From positions 1 through 64,000 of the forward strand of contig JADKCF010000014.1 of the NCBI GenBank assembly GCA_016714765.1: a DNA stretch of 64,000 bases, read 5' to 3'. The notes beneath the pieces were generated by a model, which saw nothing but the letters and a program-made list of their open reading frames with translations, did not search any database and was not told the origin of the DNA. The stretch is from Saprospiraceae bacterium. GTDB taxonomy: Bacteria; Bacteroidota; Bacteroidia; Chitinophagales; Saprospiraceae. The translations under genes and the position numbers were made by a program. Positions within the stretch are counted from its first letter, which is position 1. The number at the start of each line of letters is the position of its first letter. Of the stretch, positions 10,449 through 20,786 are shown one piece after another.

Positions 10449-13400
10449 TTAGGTTTTGTATTTTCCGTTCCAGACTTTATGCCCTGAGATACGCCTTATG
10501 AGATACATCAATGCCGGGAAGGCAAAAAATAGTGGCCCTAAAAATCCGAATAGAGCAATAAATTTTGTTCCAAAAAATCTTGTCATTGGCCTTCTAAGTC
10601 TTTCAGAAATCAAGTACATACTCGGTATAACCAGCAAAGTCAGGAAGAATGAAAAAATCAAACCAAATATAATGGTCCATGCCAGTGGGCCCCAAAATAC
10701 AACTGAGTCACCACCGATAAAGATTTTGGGGTCAAAATGGGTGAAAAGGGATTCGAAATCAATATTGAATCCAATGGCCAAAGGAAGCAAGCCCAGTATG
10801 GTTGCAACAGCTGTCAGCAATACTGGGATAATACGAATCTTTCCAGCTTGAATGGCGGCCTCCCTGGTTTTCATCCCTCTGCTTCTGAGCTCATCTGTAA
10901 ATTCTATCAGCAGGATACCATTTTTAATCACTATGCCGGCAAGTCCGATGATACCTACCATGACCATAATCGTAGGCATGGTCATGCCCGTGAAAGCAAA
11001 ACCCAAAAATACCCCGATGACAGAAAACAATATTTCTGATAAAACTATAAATGGTTTACTGAGTGAGTTGAACTGAAGGACTAATATCAGAAAGATCATC
11101 CCCAATGCCGTAATCAGGGCGGTGCCCAAAAATGCATTAGTTTCTGCTTGCTGCTCGCTTTCCCCACTTTGGCGAATAGTGACACTTTCTGGCAACTGAT
11201 AGAAGCTCTTAAACTCGGATATTCTCTCTCCAACCTCCTGATTGATTTGCGTGATGGCTGTCAGGTCCGTAATGTTGGATTGCAACTGAATGGTTCGTTT
11301 CAGGTTTTTTCTCTTAATACCGCCCGTTGTGGTAGTAAAGTCAAATTTCGTAATCGCACTGATTGGAACTTGTTTGATTCTACCTGTATTGAAATCTCTG
11401 AAAGTCAACCTCATATTGATGAGTTCGTTGATATCATTCCTTACTAGATCATTATATCTGAGTTGAACTTCATATTCGTCTTCACCGTCTTTTATTTTAC
11501 TCACCTCTCTACCAAAGAGGGCAGTTCTGATAGCCATACCCACTTGTGCTGTGCTTACGCCTTCCAATGCAGCTCGTTCTTTATCTACAGTTAAAGTTAC
11601 TTCAGGATTTTTAAGGTCTACATCCATGGCCAGGTTGTCGATACCATCCACTCGGTTGGTGTCAATAAAATTAAAAAGATCAGTGGCAACTTTGGCATTC
11701 TCTTCAAAATTGTCACCCGAAATTTCTATGTTTACAGGAGGTTCGGTAGGTGGGCCTCCACCTTCCTGCTCTACGGTAATCTGTGCCCCGGGAATGCCTT
11801 TGAGGGCAGTTCTGATGCTGTCCAGGTATGGGGCTGTATTTTGATATGGTCGTTTGGCAAATTCTACAAATGACACCTGTATTCTACCTAAATTGGATTG
11901 AGCACTCTGATTATTATCCATTGGATTGGCTGCATTGACAGCTACATTAGAAATAATACTTTCTACTATGGAGCTTTCTTCGCCTGGTTTCAATTTTTCA
12001 AGTGTCTTATATACCTTTGTTTCCAATTCAGTCAAAACCTTATTGGTTTCTTCAGCCTTCGTTCCCACAGGCAATTTAAGATAAACATAGATAAAATTGG
12101 GTTGTCCGCTTGGGAAAAAAGGAAAGTCTGGCTTACTTGCTACTAGTAAAAAAAATGAAATGATAAACATGAGAAATACGGAGGCAAACATATAAACAGG
12201 CCTGTACCCTGTCAGAATCCACCTCAATAATTTTTCATACGAAGCCATCATGGAAGGTAGTAAGGTTTCCTGAAAGAAGTGAATAGCATCCCTGAGTAAA
12301 TACCTGTTGACCACAGCTAATGCAGCCATAAATAATGCAAAATTTCCCATACCATGACTGCCCAGCAAGTGCAACATGATACCTATAACGATTGTGGCGT
12401 ACCAAAACCATTTTTTGAAAATGCCCGATTTTTTGTCTTCATAAGCTCTGCCTTCTGGTGACATAAAAGAAACAGCGAATACTGGATTGATGATAAAGGC
12501 AACAATCAATGAAGCAAAAAGTGTGAATATCAACATGGTGGGAAGGTAAATCATAAACTTCCCAATGATACCTTTCCAAAACAACAAAGGGAAAAAGGGT
12601 GCAATTGTGGTAGCAGTTCCTGCCAGAACAGGAATGAATACTTCACCTGCAGCAGCTTTGGCAGCCTTTAAAATCGGCACTTTACCGTTTTCGTAAATCC
12701 TGTGGGTGTTTTCAATAACTACTATGGCGTCATCCACGATGATTCCTAAGCCAAACAAAAGGGCAAAAAGAACAATAAAATTTAATGTCACATCGGTACC
12801 GACTATAAGGTCAGCACCCGGCAGGAAAAGAAAGGCTACGAACACACTCAGCGGCACACTCAAGGCCACAAAGAATGCATTGACCACACCCATAAAAAAC
12901 ATCAGGATGACAAGTACCAAAATAAAGCCGATAATAATCGTATTGACTAGTTCATGAAAAGAGGTAGCAGCTTGTTTGCTTTGGTCAGCTGTCACTACGA
13001 CATTCAGGTCTTGTGGGAGGTCCGAAACTTTCATTTCTTCAACGATGGCTTTAACTTTACCTGCACATTCGATGAGGTTTTCACCTGCTCTTTTGACTAT
13101 ATTGAGGGTTATGACGTTTTTACCATTTAGTCGTGCAAAACTTTCTTTTTGTTTGACTGTGTCCTTGACGGTGGCAATATCCCTCAGATAAACAGATCCT
13201 GATCGAGGTGTTCGGATGATAAGGTTTTCTATAGCCTGACTAGATGAGATTTGACCTTTGAGCCTGACTGCACGGTTCATTTCTCCTACTTCTATCTGTC
13301 CGCCACTGATGTCCACATTTTCATACGCTACTGCATTGGCTACATCGTCAAAACTAAGCATCGCCTGTTCCATTTTTAATGGATCAATATTGATTTGAAA

Positions 13401-13991
13401 TTCTCTTTCGGGTGCCCCTACGATCGTTGCTTTGTTGATTTCTGAAAGTGCTTCGAATCTGTCCTGAAGTTTTTCTGCGTACTGCTTCAGTTTGATCCCA
13501 TCATAATCCCCACTGATATTGACATACATGATAGGCATGTCACTGAATGAAAACTCCAGTACATCAGGCAGCTTAGTCAAATCAGTAGGCAGGTCAGCTT
13601 TTGCTTTGTCGACGGCATCTTTCACTTTTTGTTTAGCAGATTCGGGTGTCACGTCTGTATCAAATTCTACAATGATGAGACTGAAGTCTGTTTGAGAAGT
13701 GGAGTTAATTTTGTTTATTTTAGCTCCAGTGATACCCTTTATTTGCTTCTCTATGGGTCTTGTGACAAGGTTTTCAATGTCCTTTGGTGAGTTTCCAACA
13801 TATACGGTGGTCACCGAAATAGTAGGAACAACGATGTCCGGAAACTGCTCCTTCGGTAATGTATTGAAGGTGTTAAACCCAAATAATGTGATGATGATGG
13901 TGATCACATATATGGCGGTCTTATTATCCACAGACCAACTGGTAGGTTTGAATTCCTTAAATTTATCTTTTAAATAATTGATATGCTTCAT
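10449..13991 (-). CDS. Efflux RND transporter permease (AcrB/HAE-type)
   Basis: This 1180-residue inner-membrane proton antiporter is the pump of a tripartite efflux system. It shows the usual RND layout: an N-terminal helix (IYVITIIITLFGFNTFNTLP), porter domain 1, a bundle of six helices with the acidic pair in GLGIIVDDAIVVIENTHR (about residues 395-412), porter domain 2 with the GGGPPTEPPVNIEI stretch, and a second six-helix bundle. It is longer than classical AcrB because of an extra hydrophobic stretch in the middle (IVIGIMLHLLGSHGMGNFAL), seen in many Bacteroidota RND pumps. The reading frame is uninterrupted over 3.5 kb. It is the last gene of the TetR-TolC-adaptor-RND operon. The substrate cannot be told from sequence. 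Confidence 0.9.
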   Translation of the reverse strand: MKHINYLKDKFKEFKPTSWSVDNKTAIYVITIIITLFGFNTFNTLPKEQFPDIVVPTISVTTVYVGNSPKDIENLVTRPIEKQIKGITGAKINKINSTSQTDFSLIIVEFDTDVTPESAKQKVKDAVDKAKADLPTDLTKLPDVLEFSFSDMPIMYVNISGDYDGIKLKQYAEKLQDRFEALSEINKATIVGAPEREFQINIDPLKMEQAMLSFDDVANAVAYENVDISGGQIEVGEMNRAVRLKGQISSSQAIENLIIRTPRSGSVYLRDIATVKDTVKQKESFARLNGKNVITLNIVKRAGENLIECAGKVKAIVEEMKVSDLPQDLNVVVTADQSKQAATSFHELVNTIIIGFILVLVILMFFMGVVNAFFVALSVPLSVFVAFLFLPGADLIVGTDVTLNFIVLFALLFGLGIIVDDAIVVIENTHRIYENGKVPILKAAKAAAGEVFIPVLAGTATTIAPFFPLLFWKGIIGKFMIYLPTMLIFTLFASLIVAFIINPVFAVSFMSPEGRAYEDKKSGIFKKWFWYATIVIGIMLHLLGSHGMGNFALFMAALAVVNRYLLRDAIHFFQETLLPSMMASYEKLLRWILTGYRPVYMFASVFLMFIISFFLLVASKPDFPFFPSGQPNFIYVYLKLPVGTKAEETNKVLTELETKVYKTLEKLKPGEESSIVESIISNVAVNAANPMDNNQSAQSNLGRIQVSFVEFAKRPYQNTAPYLDSIRTALKGIPGAQITVEQEGGGPPTEPPVNIEISGDNFEENAKVATDLFNFIDTNRVDGIDNLAMDVDLKNPEVTLTVDKERAALEGVSTAQVGMAIRTALFGREVSKIKDGEDEYEVQLRYNDLVRNDINELINMRLTFRDFNTGRIKQVPISAITKFDFTTTTGGIKRKNLKRTIQLQSNITDLTAITQINQEVGERISEFKSFYQLPESVTIRQSGESEQQAETNAFLGTALITALGMIFLILVLQFNSLSKPFIVLSEILFSVIGVFLGFAFTGMTMPTIMVMVGIIGLAGIVIKNGILLIEFTDELRSRGMKTREAAIQAGKIRIIPVLLTAVATILGLLPLAIGFNIDFESLFTHFDPKIFIGGDSVVFWGPLAWTIIFGLIFSFFLTLLVIPSMYLISERLRRPMTRFFGTKFIALFGFLGPLFFAFPALMYLIRRISGHKVWNGKYKT

Positions 13992-14069
13992 CCTGGATTG
14001 CGATTTTTATAAAATAGATTTGTTTATGTGAGTTCAGAAGAAACTATATTATTTTCTGACATTACGTTT

Positions 14070-15230
14070 TTACTTAGAGATAAGCTGACCTTCGTACAGG
14101 TTTTGATATCCTTTCGTGATCAATTGGTCACCGACATTCAATCCGGAAAGGATTTCAGCATTCTCACCATATAAAGCACCCAAAACGATGGATTTCCTTT
14201 GTGCTATGGCTTTCCCGGCATTGTTAGTACCTAAAACAAAAACATACTTTCCTTTCTCATCACTCTGAACAACATTGATTGGGATCACGATTGCTTTGGA
14301 TGTACTATGATTGAGTATTTTAGCGATGGCAGCCATATTGGGCTTAAGATTCACGCCGGAAGGAATTTTGCACTCAGCTTTAAAACCCCTGGTACTTGGA
14401 TTGATAGATTGACTTAGTGTACTGATCGTAGTAATGAAAGTTTGGCCTGCCGCAGGTATTTCTATGACCACTTTTGCTCCTTTTTTTATTTTGGAGATAT
14501 AGTTTTCAGGAATGTCTACAGACACATTCATGGAGTTGTTATTGATAATCTGTATCTGAGGACCTGCTATAGATACACCTGAAAACAACTCACCTACCTT
14601 TACATTTACAATTTCCGCAATACCACTCTGATCGGCATAGACAAGGAAGGTTTTTAATTGTTCTTCCTGTACCGCGATTTGTTTTTCAAGTGATTCCACA
14701 TTGTTTTTTGCACTCAAAACCTGAATCTCGGTTCCAATTTTCTGGTCCCATAGTGATTTAGTTTTATTATAGACATTAATGGCAAAACTCAACTGATTTT
14801 TCGTTGCTTCTATGCTTTCTCTCAGCACTTTATCATCCAGTTTGATCACCAACTGGCCCTTTTTCACAGATTGTCCTTCTTTGATGTACAGTTGCTTTAC
14901 ATAGCCACCCATGCCATTTCGCGGAGCCACATAAGAAATATTGTCAGATTTGACCATTCCCTGCAAGTTGAGGTATTGCGAAAATCCTTCTGTGGTGATC
15001 TCTTCAGTGATGACTAATTTGGGTTTGATGGCCAATGATGGGTCCAGCTTTACCATTTCTTCTTGTATGGAAGATATTTTAGCCGTAATCTCTGAATGTT
15101 GTTTCTTCAATTCTGCCAATTCGGCCTGCTTGGCTGATAATTCCTCACTTAATTTTGGTGTATTTTTTGTGTCTTTACCTGCACATGCTGCCAGGAAAAG
15201 GATAGTGCAAAGGATAAAATATTTGTTCAT
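14070..15230 (-). CDS. Efflux RND periplasmic adaptor (lipoprotein)
   Basis: This membrane-fusion protein links the RND pump to the outer-membrane channel. I place the start at the ATG at 15230 because MNKYFILCTILFLAACAGKD is a clean lipoprotein signal with Cys at residue 16. An in-frame upstream ATG at 15275 would bury it. A coiled coil (ELSAKQAELAELKKQHSEIT) is followed by a lipoyl-like half (VKQLYIKEGQSVKKGQLVIK), a second helical hairpin, the other lipoyl half and a beta-barrel domain (VGELFSGVSI onward), as in HlyD/AcrA proteins. It is 386 residues long from this start. It sits between the TolC and RND genes in the same operon. Confidence 0.88.
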   Translation of the reverse strand: MNKYFILCTILFLAACAGKDTKNTPKLSEELSAKQAELAELKKQHSEITAKISSIQEEMVKLDPSLAIKPKLVITEEITTEGFSQYLNLQGMVKSDNISYVAPRNGMGGYVKQLYIKEGQSVKKGQLVIKLDDKVLRESIEATKNQLSFAINVYNKTKSLWDQKIGTEIQVLSAKNNVESLEKQIAVQEEQLKTFLVYADQSGIAEIVNVKVGELFSGVSIAGPQIQIINNNSMNVSVDIPENYISKIKKGAKVVIEIPAAGQTFITTISTLSQSINPSTRGFKAECKIPSGVNLKPNMAAIAKILNHSTSKAIVIPINVVQSDEKGKYVFVLGTNNAGKAIAQRKSIVLGALYGENAEILSGLNVGDQLITKGYQNLYEGQLISK

Positions 15231-15287
15231 ATTCAACTTTATTGGATTATTATGGATCAATTGTTTCGTATTCATTTTATTTTTTAA

Positions 15288-16703
15288 TTAAAGTTTGCTG
15301 TAAGCCTTGGCATAACTCGTCTTGGCTATCATGGCTTCATACAGTGCTTGAAAATAGCTTCCCTGTGCTCTCTGTAGTTCAGTGTCTGATTGCAGTACTT
15401 CAAAACTGGAACCAAGTCCATTTTCATATTTCAATTTAGTTTTCGTAAATACTTCTTCAGCAAGTTTTACATTACTCTCCTGTACATCCAGGTTGATGAT
15501 GGCATTGTTCAGTGAACTTTTGGCAACCTCCTGCTCCAGATCTATAAACTGTTTCATCTGCTGTAGACTATTTTCCACTTTTTCTGCAGCAAAACGGGAT
15601 TGGTTCATCAAAAATTTTCTTTTACCACCACTGTATATTGGTACATTCAGCTGCAATCCTACTAATCCGGTGTTGAACCAAAACCATGGTTTTTCACCAT
15701 TCAGGTCAGGCGTGCCTGTTTTTTGTCCTGATCTCTGAAACTGATAAAAGGCTGCTAACGTAGGAAGGTAAGCAAGTTTATATCTCTTGAAGTCAATTTT
15801 CTGGAGCTCCATAGCTGTATTTAACAAAGCAATCTCCTTCCTTTTTTCGTAGTTAAAGTCTTCGACTGTCATTAAATCAGCTTTTAGTGCCTGGATATCC
15901 AGATTCTGTGTTAGCTCAAGAGAATCAGATTGCTGAATGCCAAGGGCCATTTTTAATGATGCCTTGCCGATCCTCAAAACATTATTCAACTGGTTTTCGG
16001 CTGCTTCTGTATTATTGAGAGTCACCTGGAGTTTGTCGACGTCCAGTTTTTCAGCAAAACCAGTTATAAACATCTGATTCATATCCCTGAGTAAGGCAGA
16101 CAATCTTTGTTTTGTAGATGCCAGAACGTCTATTTGTTTTTGAGTGATCAAAACTGCATAGTAGGCCTTGTGAATTTTTTCCTTCACATTTTCATTCGCA
16201 ACGTCAATGTTATTCTGACTTAGCTGCAGGATGGTCTTTCTTGCCTGCAATCCTACGAATACATCCGGTTGGAACAATAACTGATTTACGCTTAAGCCAA
16301 GTTGTGTATTGAGAGGTTGTACGAAGGATACAGCATTTACAGCAAAGGTTGAGTTAGCAACATCTATTTCATTTCCACTTCCATCTTTTACCCCTTCCTT
16401 TTTTAGTACTTCATATATGGGTCTGTCAGATGATGGAAACTGAATTTTCGGTACATTGGTATAATATGTAAAGCCACCTGCTGCCGCTACTGTGGGGTAG
16501 ACAGCTGTAGTCAGCTCATTGTTTTTTTGCTCTTGAATTTTGTAATCCAACTGGAGATTTTTTAGTTCGATGGAATTTTTCATTCCAAGAACTACAGCCT
16601 GATCCACATTGAGCTTATAAATAGCTTGTACATCAGTAATACTTGAGTGTACTACTATAATAAAAAGGATCCAAAAAGACTGGTGAAATATTCTATTCTT
16701 CAT
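15288..16703 (-). CDS. TolC family outer-membrane efflux protein
   Basis: This 471-residue protein has an N-terminal signal peptide (residues 1-27, ending near SSITDVQA). It continues with two tandem outer-membrane efflux protein repeats made of long amphipathic helices (for example MNQSRFAAEKVENSLQQM). The conserved GLGSSFEVLQSDTELQRAQ stretch near the C terminus is typical of TolC-like trimers, which form the outer-membrane duct. Its start overlaps the TetR-family stop by 4 nt (ATGA), so it is translationally coupled to the regulator. The adaptor and RND pump follow, which defines a complete tripartite system. Confidence 0.9.
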   Translation of the reverse strand: MKNRIFHQSFWILFIIVVHSSITDVQAIYKLNVDQAVVLGMKNSIELKNLQLDYKIQEQKNNELTTAVYPTVAAAGGFTYYTNVPKIQFPSSDRPIYEVLKKEGVKDGSGNEIDVANSTFAVNAVSFVQPLNTQLGLSVNQLLFQPDVFVGLQARKTILQLSQNNIDVANENVKEKIHKAYYAVLITQKQIDVLASTKQRLSALLRDMNQMFITGFAEKLDVDKLQVTLNNTEAAENQLNNVLRIGKASLKMALGIQQSDSLELTQNLDIQALKADLMTVEDFNYEKRKEIALLNTAMELQKIDFKRYKLAYLPTLAAFYQFQRSGQKTGTPDLNGEKPWFWFNTGLVGLQLNVPIYSGGKRKFLMNQSRFAAEKVENSLQQMKQFIDLEQEVAKSSLNNAIINLDVQESNVKLAEEVFTKTKLKYENGLGSSFEVLQSDTELQRAQGSYFQALYEAMIAKTSYAKAYSKL

Positions 16704-17359
16704 ATATTTGTTTTATACTTTTCAATTAATTTTAAACCTTTGGGAGTTACAATTCCATACAAAAAATGTTCAAAAATGGCTTGAGTAACGTCGGTCAAAC
16801 TATACTTATCTGACGGGTAAATGGTTTGGTTAAATCCCATTATCATTGTTTCTATTCTGAATTTAGCAATAATTTCAGGATTGATTTCCTGCCTGTAGTA
16901 GCCCTGTGACATACCTTTGACCAGATTATTATAAATGAGTGTATATGTAAAACTATTTTTGTGTTGCTGGAATTTACTAAAAGTATCCGGAAAGTACTTT
17001 TCCAGATCGTGGATGACTATAGGGTTGAGATTTTGCAGATCATTACGAAGGTAATTCATCGTAAGGAATATTTCGTCGATTGCGTTGGTGGCCTGGATTG
17101 ATGTGATTTGGCACTGCTCCTGAGATTTTGAAATGATCGTTGTCAGCACATCGTCCACAAGCGCATTTTTATCTGCATAATACTGATATATTGTTTTTTT
17201 AGAAATACCAAGCTGTGTGGCCAATTCGTCCATGGTGATGGCTCTGAAACCATACTTTCTGGACAACTCCTCTGCTTTCGATAAAATTCTTGTTTTGATA
17301 ATCTGGAAATTATACCACAAAACTACGGAAACTTTACGGGTTGAAATAGTTTCCACCAT
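16700..17359 (-). CDS. TetR/AcrR family transcriptional regulator
   Basis: The N-terminal DNA-binding domain is clear: IIKTRILSKAEELSRKYGFR, then ITMDELATQLGISKKTIYQY (about residues 19-61), the TetR helix-turn-helix signature. The remaining 150 residues are helical and variable, as expected for a ligand pocket. The protein is 219 residues long. The ATG at 17359 adds about 18 residues before the usual TetR start, so the exact start is uncertain. It heads the efflux operon and overlaps the TolC gene by 4 nt, so it most likely represses its own operon and responds to a pump substrate. Confidence 0.88.
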   Translation of the reverse strand: MVETISTRKVSVVLWYNFQIIKTRILSKAEELSRKYGFRAITMDELATQLGISKKTIYQYYADKNALVDDVLTTIISKSQEQCQITSIQATNAIDEIFLTMNYLRNDLQNLNPIVIHDLEKYFPDTFSKFQQHKNSFTYTLIYNNLVKGMSQGYYRQEINPEIIAKFRIETMIMGFNQTIYPSDKYSLTDVTQAIFEHFLYGIVTPKGLKLIEKYKTNI

Positions 17360-17466
17360 AAACTTAATAATTCATTAACAATTGATGTAGGATTTTTGAT
17401 TTAAAAGTCAATTTTCAATTGAACTTAAAGTCACGTATTTAGTTTAATTGGCTAAACAAAGTTCAC

Positions 17467-18336
17467 ATGTTACTAAGAAGTATTGAAGTTGTGCAGGCAC
17501 CTCCACCTCCACACTTTGTTGGCGATGGGTTTCGAGTCCATAATTTTATTCCGGGCCGTTATAGCATGGAAAAAATGAGTCCGTTTATCATGCTGGATTA
17601 CAATTCCAGGTTTTACTTTCCTCCTGCTACAGCGCCAAGGGGGGTGGACGTACATCCACACAGAGGATTTGAAACGGTCACTATAGCTTACAAGGGGAAA
17701 GTGGCCCATCATGATAGTGCCGGCAATAGTGGGGTCATTGGTGAAGGAGATGTGCAATGGATGACCGCAGCATCAGGAATCCTCCACAAAGAGTACCATG
17801 AAAAACAATTCTCTCAAGAAGGAGGTGATTTCCAGATGGTGCAGCTATGGGTGAATCTTCCTGCAAAATACAAGATGATACCGCCGAGATATCAGGCTAT
17901 TACTCACGATCAGATTCATGCATATTATCTGCCAAATGATCAGGGCAGGGTAGAAGTGATTGCTGGTCTTCACAAAGGAGTAAAAGGAGTAGCTTCTACA
18001 TTTACAGAAGTTCATCTATTTAATGCCATACTTAAAGGTGGGGCAGAAGAGACTTTTACTTTTTCTCCACAGTTCACCACTTCGATTTTGGTCATTGAGG
18101 GCAGTATTGAAGTAAATCATTCAACACCTGTACCTCCAGATCATTTTGTGTTGTTTAAAGTGGATGGAGACTCTTTCCATATTTGTGCTAAAGAAGATGC
18201 TATAGTCTTGATTTTGAGTGGTGAGCCTATAAATGAGCCAATAGCTGCACACGGACCTTTTGTGATGAATACAAGAAGTGAAATCATGCAGGCTTTTGAC
18301 GATTTTCATGCCGGCAAATTCGGAATGCTTGACTGA
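17467..18336 (+). CDS. Pirin family protein
   Basis: This 289-residue bicupin protein carries the pirin N-terminal cupin metal ligands. HPHRGFETVTIAYKG (about residues 58-72) gives two His, HHDSAGNSGVIGEGDVQWM follows, and the second metal-site motif is GILHKEYHE (about residues 103-111). Bacterial pirins are cytoplasmic iron proteins and some have quercetin 2,3-dioxygenase activity, but the natural substrate is generally unknown. The ATG at 17467 directly precedes the conserved LLRSIEVVQAPPPPHFVGDG. It is divergent from the TetR gene with about 107 nt between, so both promoters must lie there. Confidence 0.88.
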   Translation: MLLRSIEVVQAPPPPHFVGDGFRVHNFIPGRYSMEKMSPFIMLDYNSRFYFPPATAPRGVDVHPHRGFETVTIAYKGKVAHHDSAGNSGVIGEGDVQWMTAASGILHKEYHEKQFSQEGGDFQMVQLWVNLPAKYKMIPPRYQAITHDQIHAYYLPNDQGRVEVIAGLHKGVKGVASTFTEVHLFNAILKGGAEETFTFSPQFTTSILVIEGSIEVNHSTPVPPDHFVLFKVDGDSFHICAKEDAIVLILSGEPINEPIAAHGPFVMNTRSEIMQAFDDFHAGKFGMLD

Positions 18337-18434
18337 TGTAAAAATAGAATAATCATTTTTTAATCATCATAGATTTCAAAATAGTATCATTACTAAAATA
18401 AAAGCTCTATTTTTATTCCAAAATAGCAAAAAAT

Positions 18435-20036
18435 ATGTTGTTAAATAAAATAACCCTGACTTTGTTTTTTCATATTTCATTTATCTTTTGTGCTTTTGCC
18501 CAGATAGAGAAAGCAGTAGATAGAAGAGAGGGTGATGGTCCGTTCGAAAGGATGGTTATCCGCGGAGTAACGCTAATCAATAGTACAGGTGCTCCACCTC
18601 AGGGGCCTGTGGACATCGTAGTAGAAAAAAATATCATCAAACTAATCAAAAATGTTGGATATCCAGGGGCGCCTATTGACGAAAAAGACAGACCTAAAGC
18701 TGGACCCAATGACAAAGTATTCGATTGTTCGGGTATGTATCTTTTACCTGGTTTTATCGATATGCATGGTCATATTGGGGGACAATCTCAGGGTACACCT
18801 GCTGATTACGTTTTCAAGCTATGGCTTGCTCATGGTATCACTACCATCAGAGATCCGGCAAGTGGTAATGGAGTAAAATGGACTATGGAGCACAAAGCCA
18901 AAAGTCTTAAAAAGGAGATCACGGCTCCGAGGATCCGTTGCTACCCGGCCTTTGGATCCGGGTGGGACAAGCCTGTCAGTACAGCGGAGGAGGCGCGTGT
19001 ATGGGTAAGGGAGAATGCCAAAAACGGAGCGGATGGTATTAAGTTTTTTGGAGCAGCGCCTGAGATTTTTAAAGCAGCCCTGGATGAAAATAAAAAACTG
19101 GGATTAAAGTCTGCATGCCATCATGCACAATTGGAAGTAGGTCGTATGAATGTCCTTGCTACTGCTGCAGCAGGACTTACCACCATGGAACATTGGTATG
19201 GATTGCCGGAAGCACTTTTTGAGGGGCAGACACTGCAGGATTATCCTGCTGATTATAATTACAATAACGAGCAGCACAGGTTTGAAGAAGCAGGAAGGCT
19301 GTGGAAGCAAGCCGCCAAACCCGGTAGCGAAAGATGGGATTTTGTCATGAACGAATTACTAAAACTTGACTTCACCCTTGATCCGACTTTCAATATCTAT
19401 GATGCCAACCGTGATTTTATGAGAGCTAGGCAAGCAGACTGGCACAAAATATATACCCTACCTTCACTATGGAAATTTTATGCGCCAAGCAGGATTTCTC
19501 ATGGCTCTTATTGGTTTGACTGGGGTACTGAGCAGGAAATTGCTTGGAAAGAAAATTACAGGCTGTGGATGCAGTTTGTCAATGAGTATAAGAATAAAGG
19601 TGGGCGCGTTACTGCAGGCTCTGATTCTGGCTTTATTTATCAGTTGTATGGTTTTGGGTATATACGAGAGTTAGAATTGCTGAGAGAAGCTGGGTTTTTA
19701 CCTTTGGAAGTGATCAGGGCAGCTACATTGAAAGGCGCTGAAGCACTGGGCATGGAAGATAAAATAGGAAGTGTAGAGATAGGGAAATATGCAGATTTTG
19801 TGATCCTGGAAGAAAATCCATTGTCAAATCTAAAAGTATTGTATGGAACTGGTGCCATCAAGTTAGATGATAAAAACGAAGCTGTCAGAATAGGGGGAGT
19901 AAAATATACTGTGAAAGATGGCATCATTTACGATGCTAAAAAACTACTGGCAGATGTAAAGGCTATAGTAGATAAAGCTAAAGCTGAAAACGATGGTGAA
20001 CTTTTGCAGCCAGGGGATAAAAAAATAAAGCCCTAA
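18435..20036 (+). CDS. Secreted amidohydrolase family protein
   Basis: This 533-residue protein has a signal peptide (MLLNKITLTLFFHISFIFCAFAQ) and an amidohydrolase superfamily core like that of imidazolonepropionase-type enzymes. The first metal motif is LPGFIDMHGHIGG (about residues 106-118). Later ligands appear as SACHHAQLE (about 219-227), MEHWYG (about 242-247) and TAGSDSGF (about 394-401, with the metal-binding Asp). The end of the domain reads GKYADFVILEENPLSNL. It probably hydrolyses a C-N bond of a peptide-like or cyclic amide substrate in the periplasm. The exact substrate is unknown. No lesion is visible. Confidence 0.85.
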   Translation: MLLNKITLTLFFHISFIFCAFAQIEKAVDRREGDGPFERMVIRGVTLINSTGAPPQGPVDIVVEKNIIKLIKNVGYPGAPIDEKDRPKAGPNDKVFDCSGMYLLPGFIDMHGHIGGQSQGTPADYVFKLWLAHGITTIRDPASGNGVKWTMEHKAKSLKKEITAPRIRCYPAFGSGWDKPVSTAEEARVWVRENAKNGADGIKFFGAAPEIFKAALDENKKLGLKSACHHAQLEVGRMNVLATAAAGLTTMEHWYGLPEALFEGQTLQDYPADYNYNNEQHRFEEAGRLWKQAAKPGSERWDFVMNELLKLDFTLDPTFNIYDANRDFMRARQADWHKIYTLPSLWKFYAPSRISHGSYWFDWGTEQEIAWKENYRLWMQFVNEYKNKGGRVTAGSDSGFIYQLYGFGYIRELELLREAGFLPLEVIRAATLKGAEALGMEDKIGSVEIGKYADFVILEENPLSNLKVLYGTGAIKLDDKNEAVRIGGVKYTVKDGIIYDAKKLLADVKAIVDKAKAENDGELLQPGDKKIKP

Positions 20037-20048
20037 AAAAGGTTAAAA

Positions 20049-20090
20049 AAAATAAGCCGTCTTCTTCATGTAAGAGTCGGCTTATTTTTA
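20049..20090. terminator. Bidirectional terminator between convergent genes
   Basis: An 11-bp inverted repeat (aaaataagccg at 20049-20059 with cggcttatttt at 20078-20088) has T-rich tracts on both strands. It lies between the convergent amidohydrolase and outer-membrane protein genes and can serve both. Confidence 0.75.
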
Positions 20091-20114
20091 TCTAAGTTAT
20101 CTTTTAGTATGTCA

Positions 20115-20786
20115 TTATTGAACAATAGCAAATGCTACAGAGAGGCTGATGGCATCTGGTGTTTCTAGAAACAATGATTTTTTATTACCATAATAAATAT
20201 GATCGCCGACTGTTCTGAATGCTTTGTCATATTTGAGATCGAAGCTAAATCTTCCAAGATCGTAGCCAATTGCACCACTGAAACCATAGCTGACAGATCT
20301 CAGTTTTTGATTGTAATTTTCTAATGTGATCAACTCTGAGTCGTGGTTAGCCAGGATATGCATCACAGGACCTACTCCAATTCTGAATCCGTGTGATCTT
20401 AATCCCCCCATGACCTGTATATCTATGTAGCCAAATTTTTCTGTCATTTTTCTCAATGGCTGTGCACTGTTTTCAAATGAAGTTACATCGAAAGTCATCC
20501 CATATTTCGAATAAAGGGCATTACCTTCTACATACAACCATCCAAACCTCTTTTGTCCCCACAGACCGAAAGAATACTGTGGAAGTGTCTTTGATAATTC
20601 CACCTCATGGATGACATAGTCTTTATCGTTTCCTACATATGTTATTTCAGGCCTTGATTCTATCAAACCACCTACGAATTTTACGCCAAATCTTGAAATT
20701 GTATTTTCTTTGACCTTTTCGGAATACTGAGCTGAAATAGTGCCTGTTAAACCAAGCAGAAACATTAAAATAAATAAGTTTTTCAT
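20115..20786 (-). CDS. Predicted outer-membrane beta-barrel protein
   Basis: The start is placed at the ATG at 20786 because MKNLFILMFLLGLTGTISAQ is a standard signal peptide; an in-frame ATG at 20828 would add 14 residues in front of it. The mature part alternates polar and hydrophobic residues (for example YSFGLWGQKRFGWLYVEGNA, then FSFDLKYDKAF). It ends SLSVAFAIVQ, in the manner of small Bacteroidota porin-like barrels. I recognise no specific function. Convergent with the amidohydrolase gene. Confidence 0.7.
   Translation of the reverse strand: MKNLFILMFLLGLTGTISAQYSEKVKENTISRFGVKFVGGLIESRPEITYVGNDKDYVIHEVELSKTLPQYSFGLWGQKRFGWLYVEGNALYSKYGMTFDVTSFENSAQPLRKMTEKFGYIDIQVMGGLRSHGFRIGVGPVMHILANHDSELITLENYNQKLRSVSYGFSGAIGYDLGRFSFDLKYDKAFRTVGDHIYYGNKKSLFLETPDAISLSVAFAIVQ

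Noticed and set aside
12706..12957. Plus-strand open frames within the RND, adaptor and TolC genes
   Set aside because: They are shadows of intact minus-strand genes with strong domain evidence and show no domain of their own.
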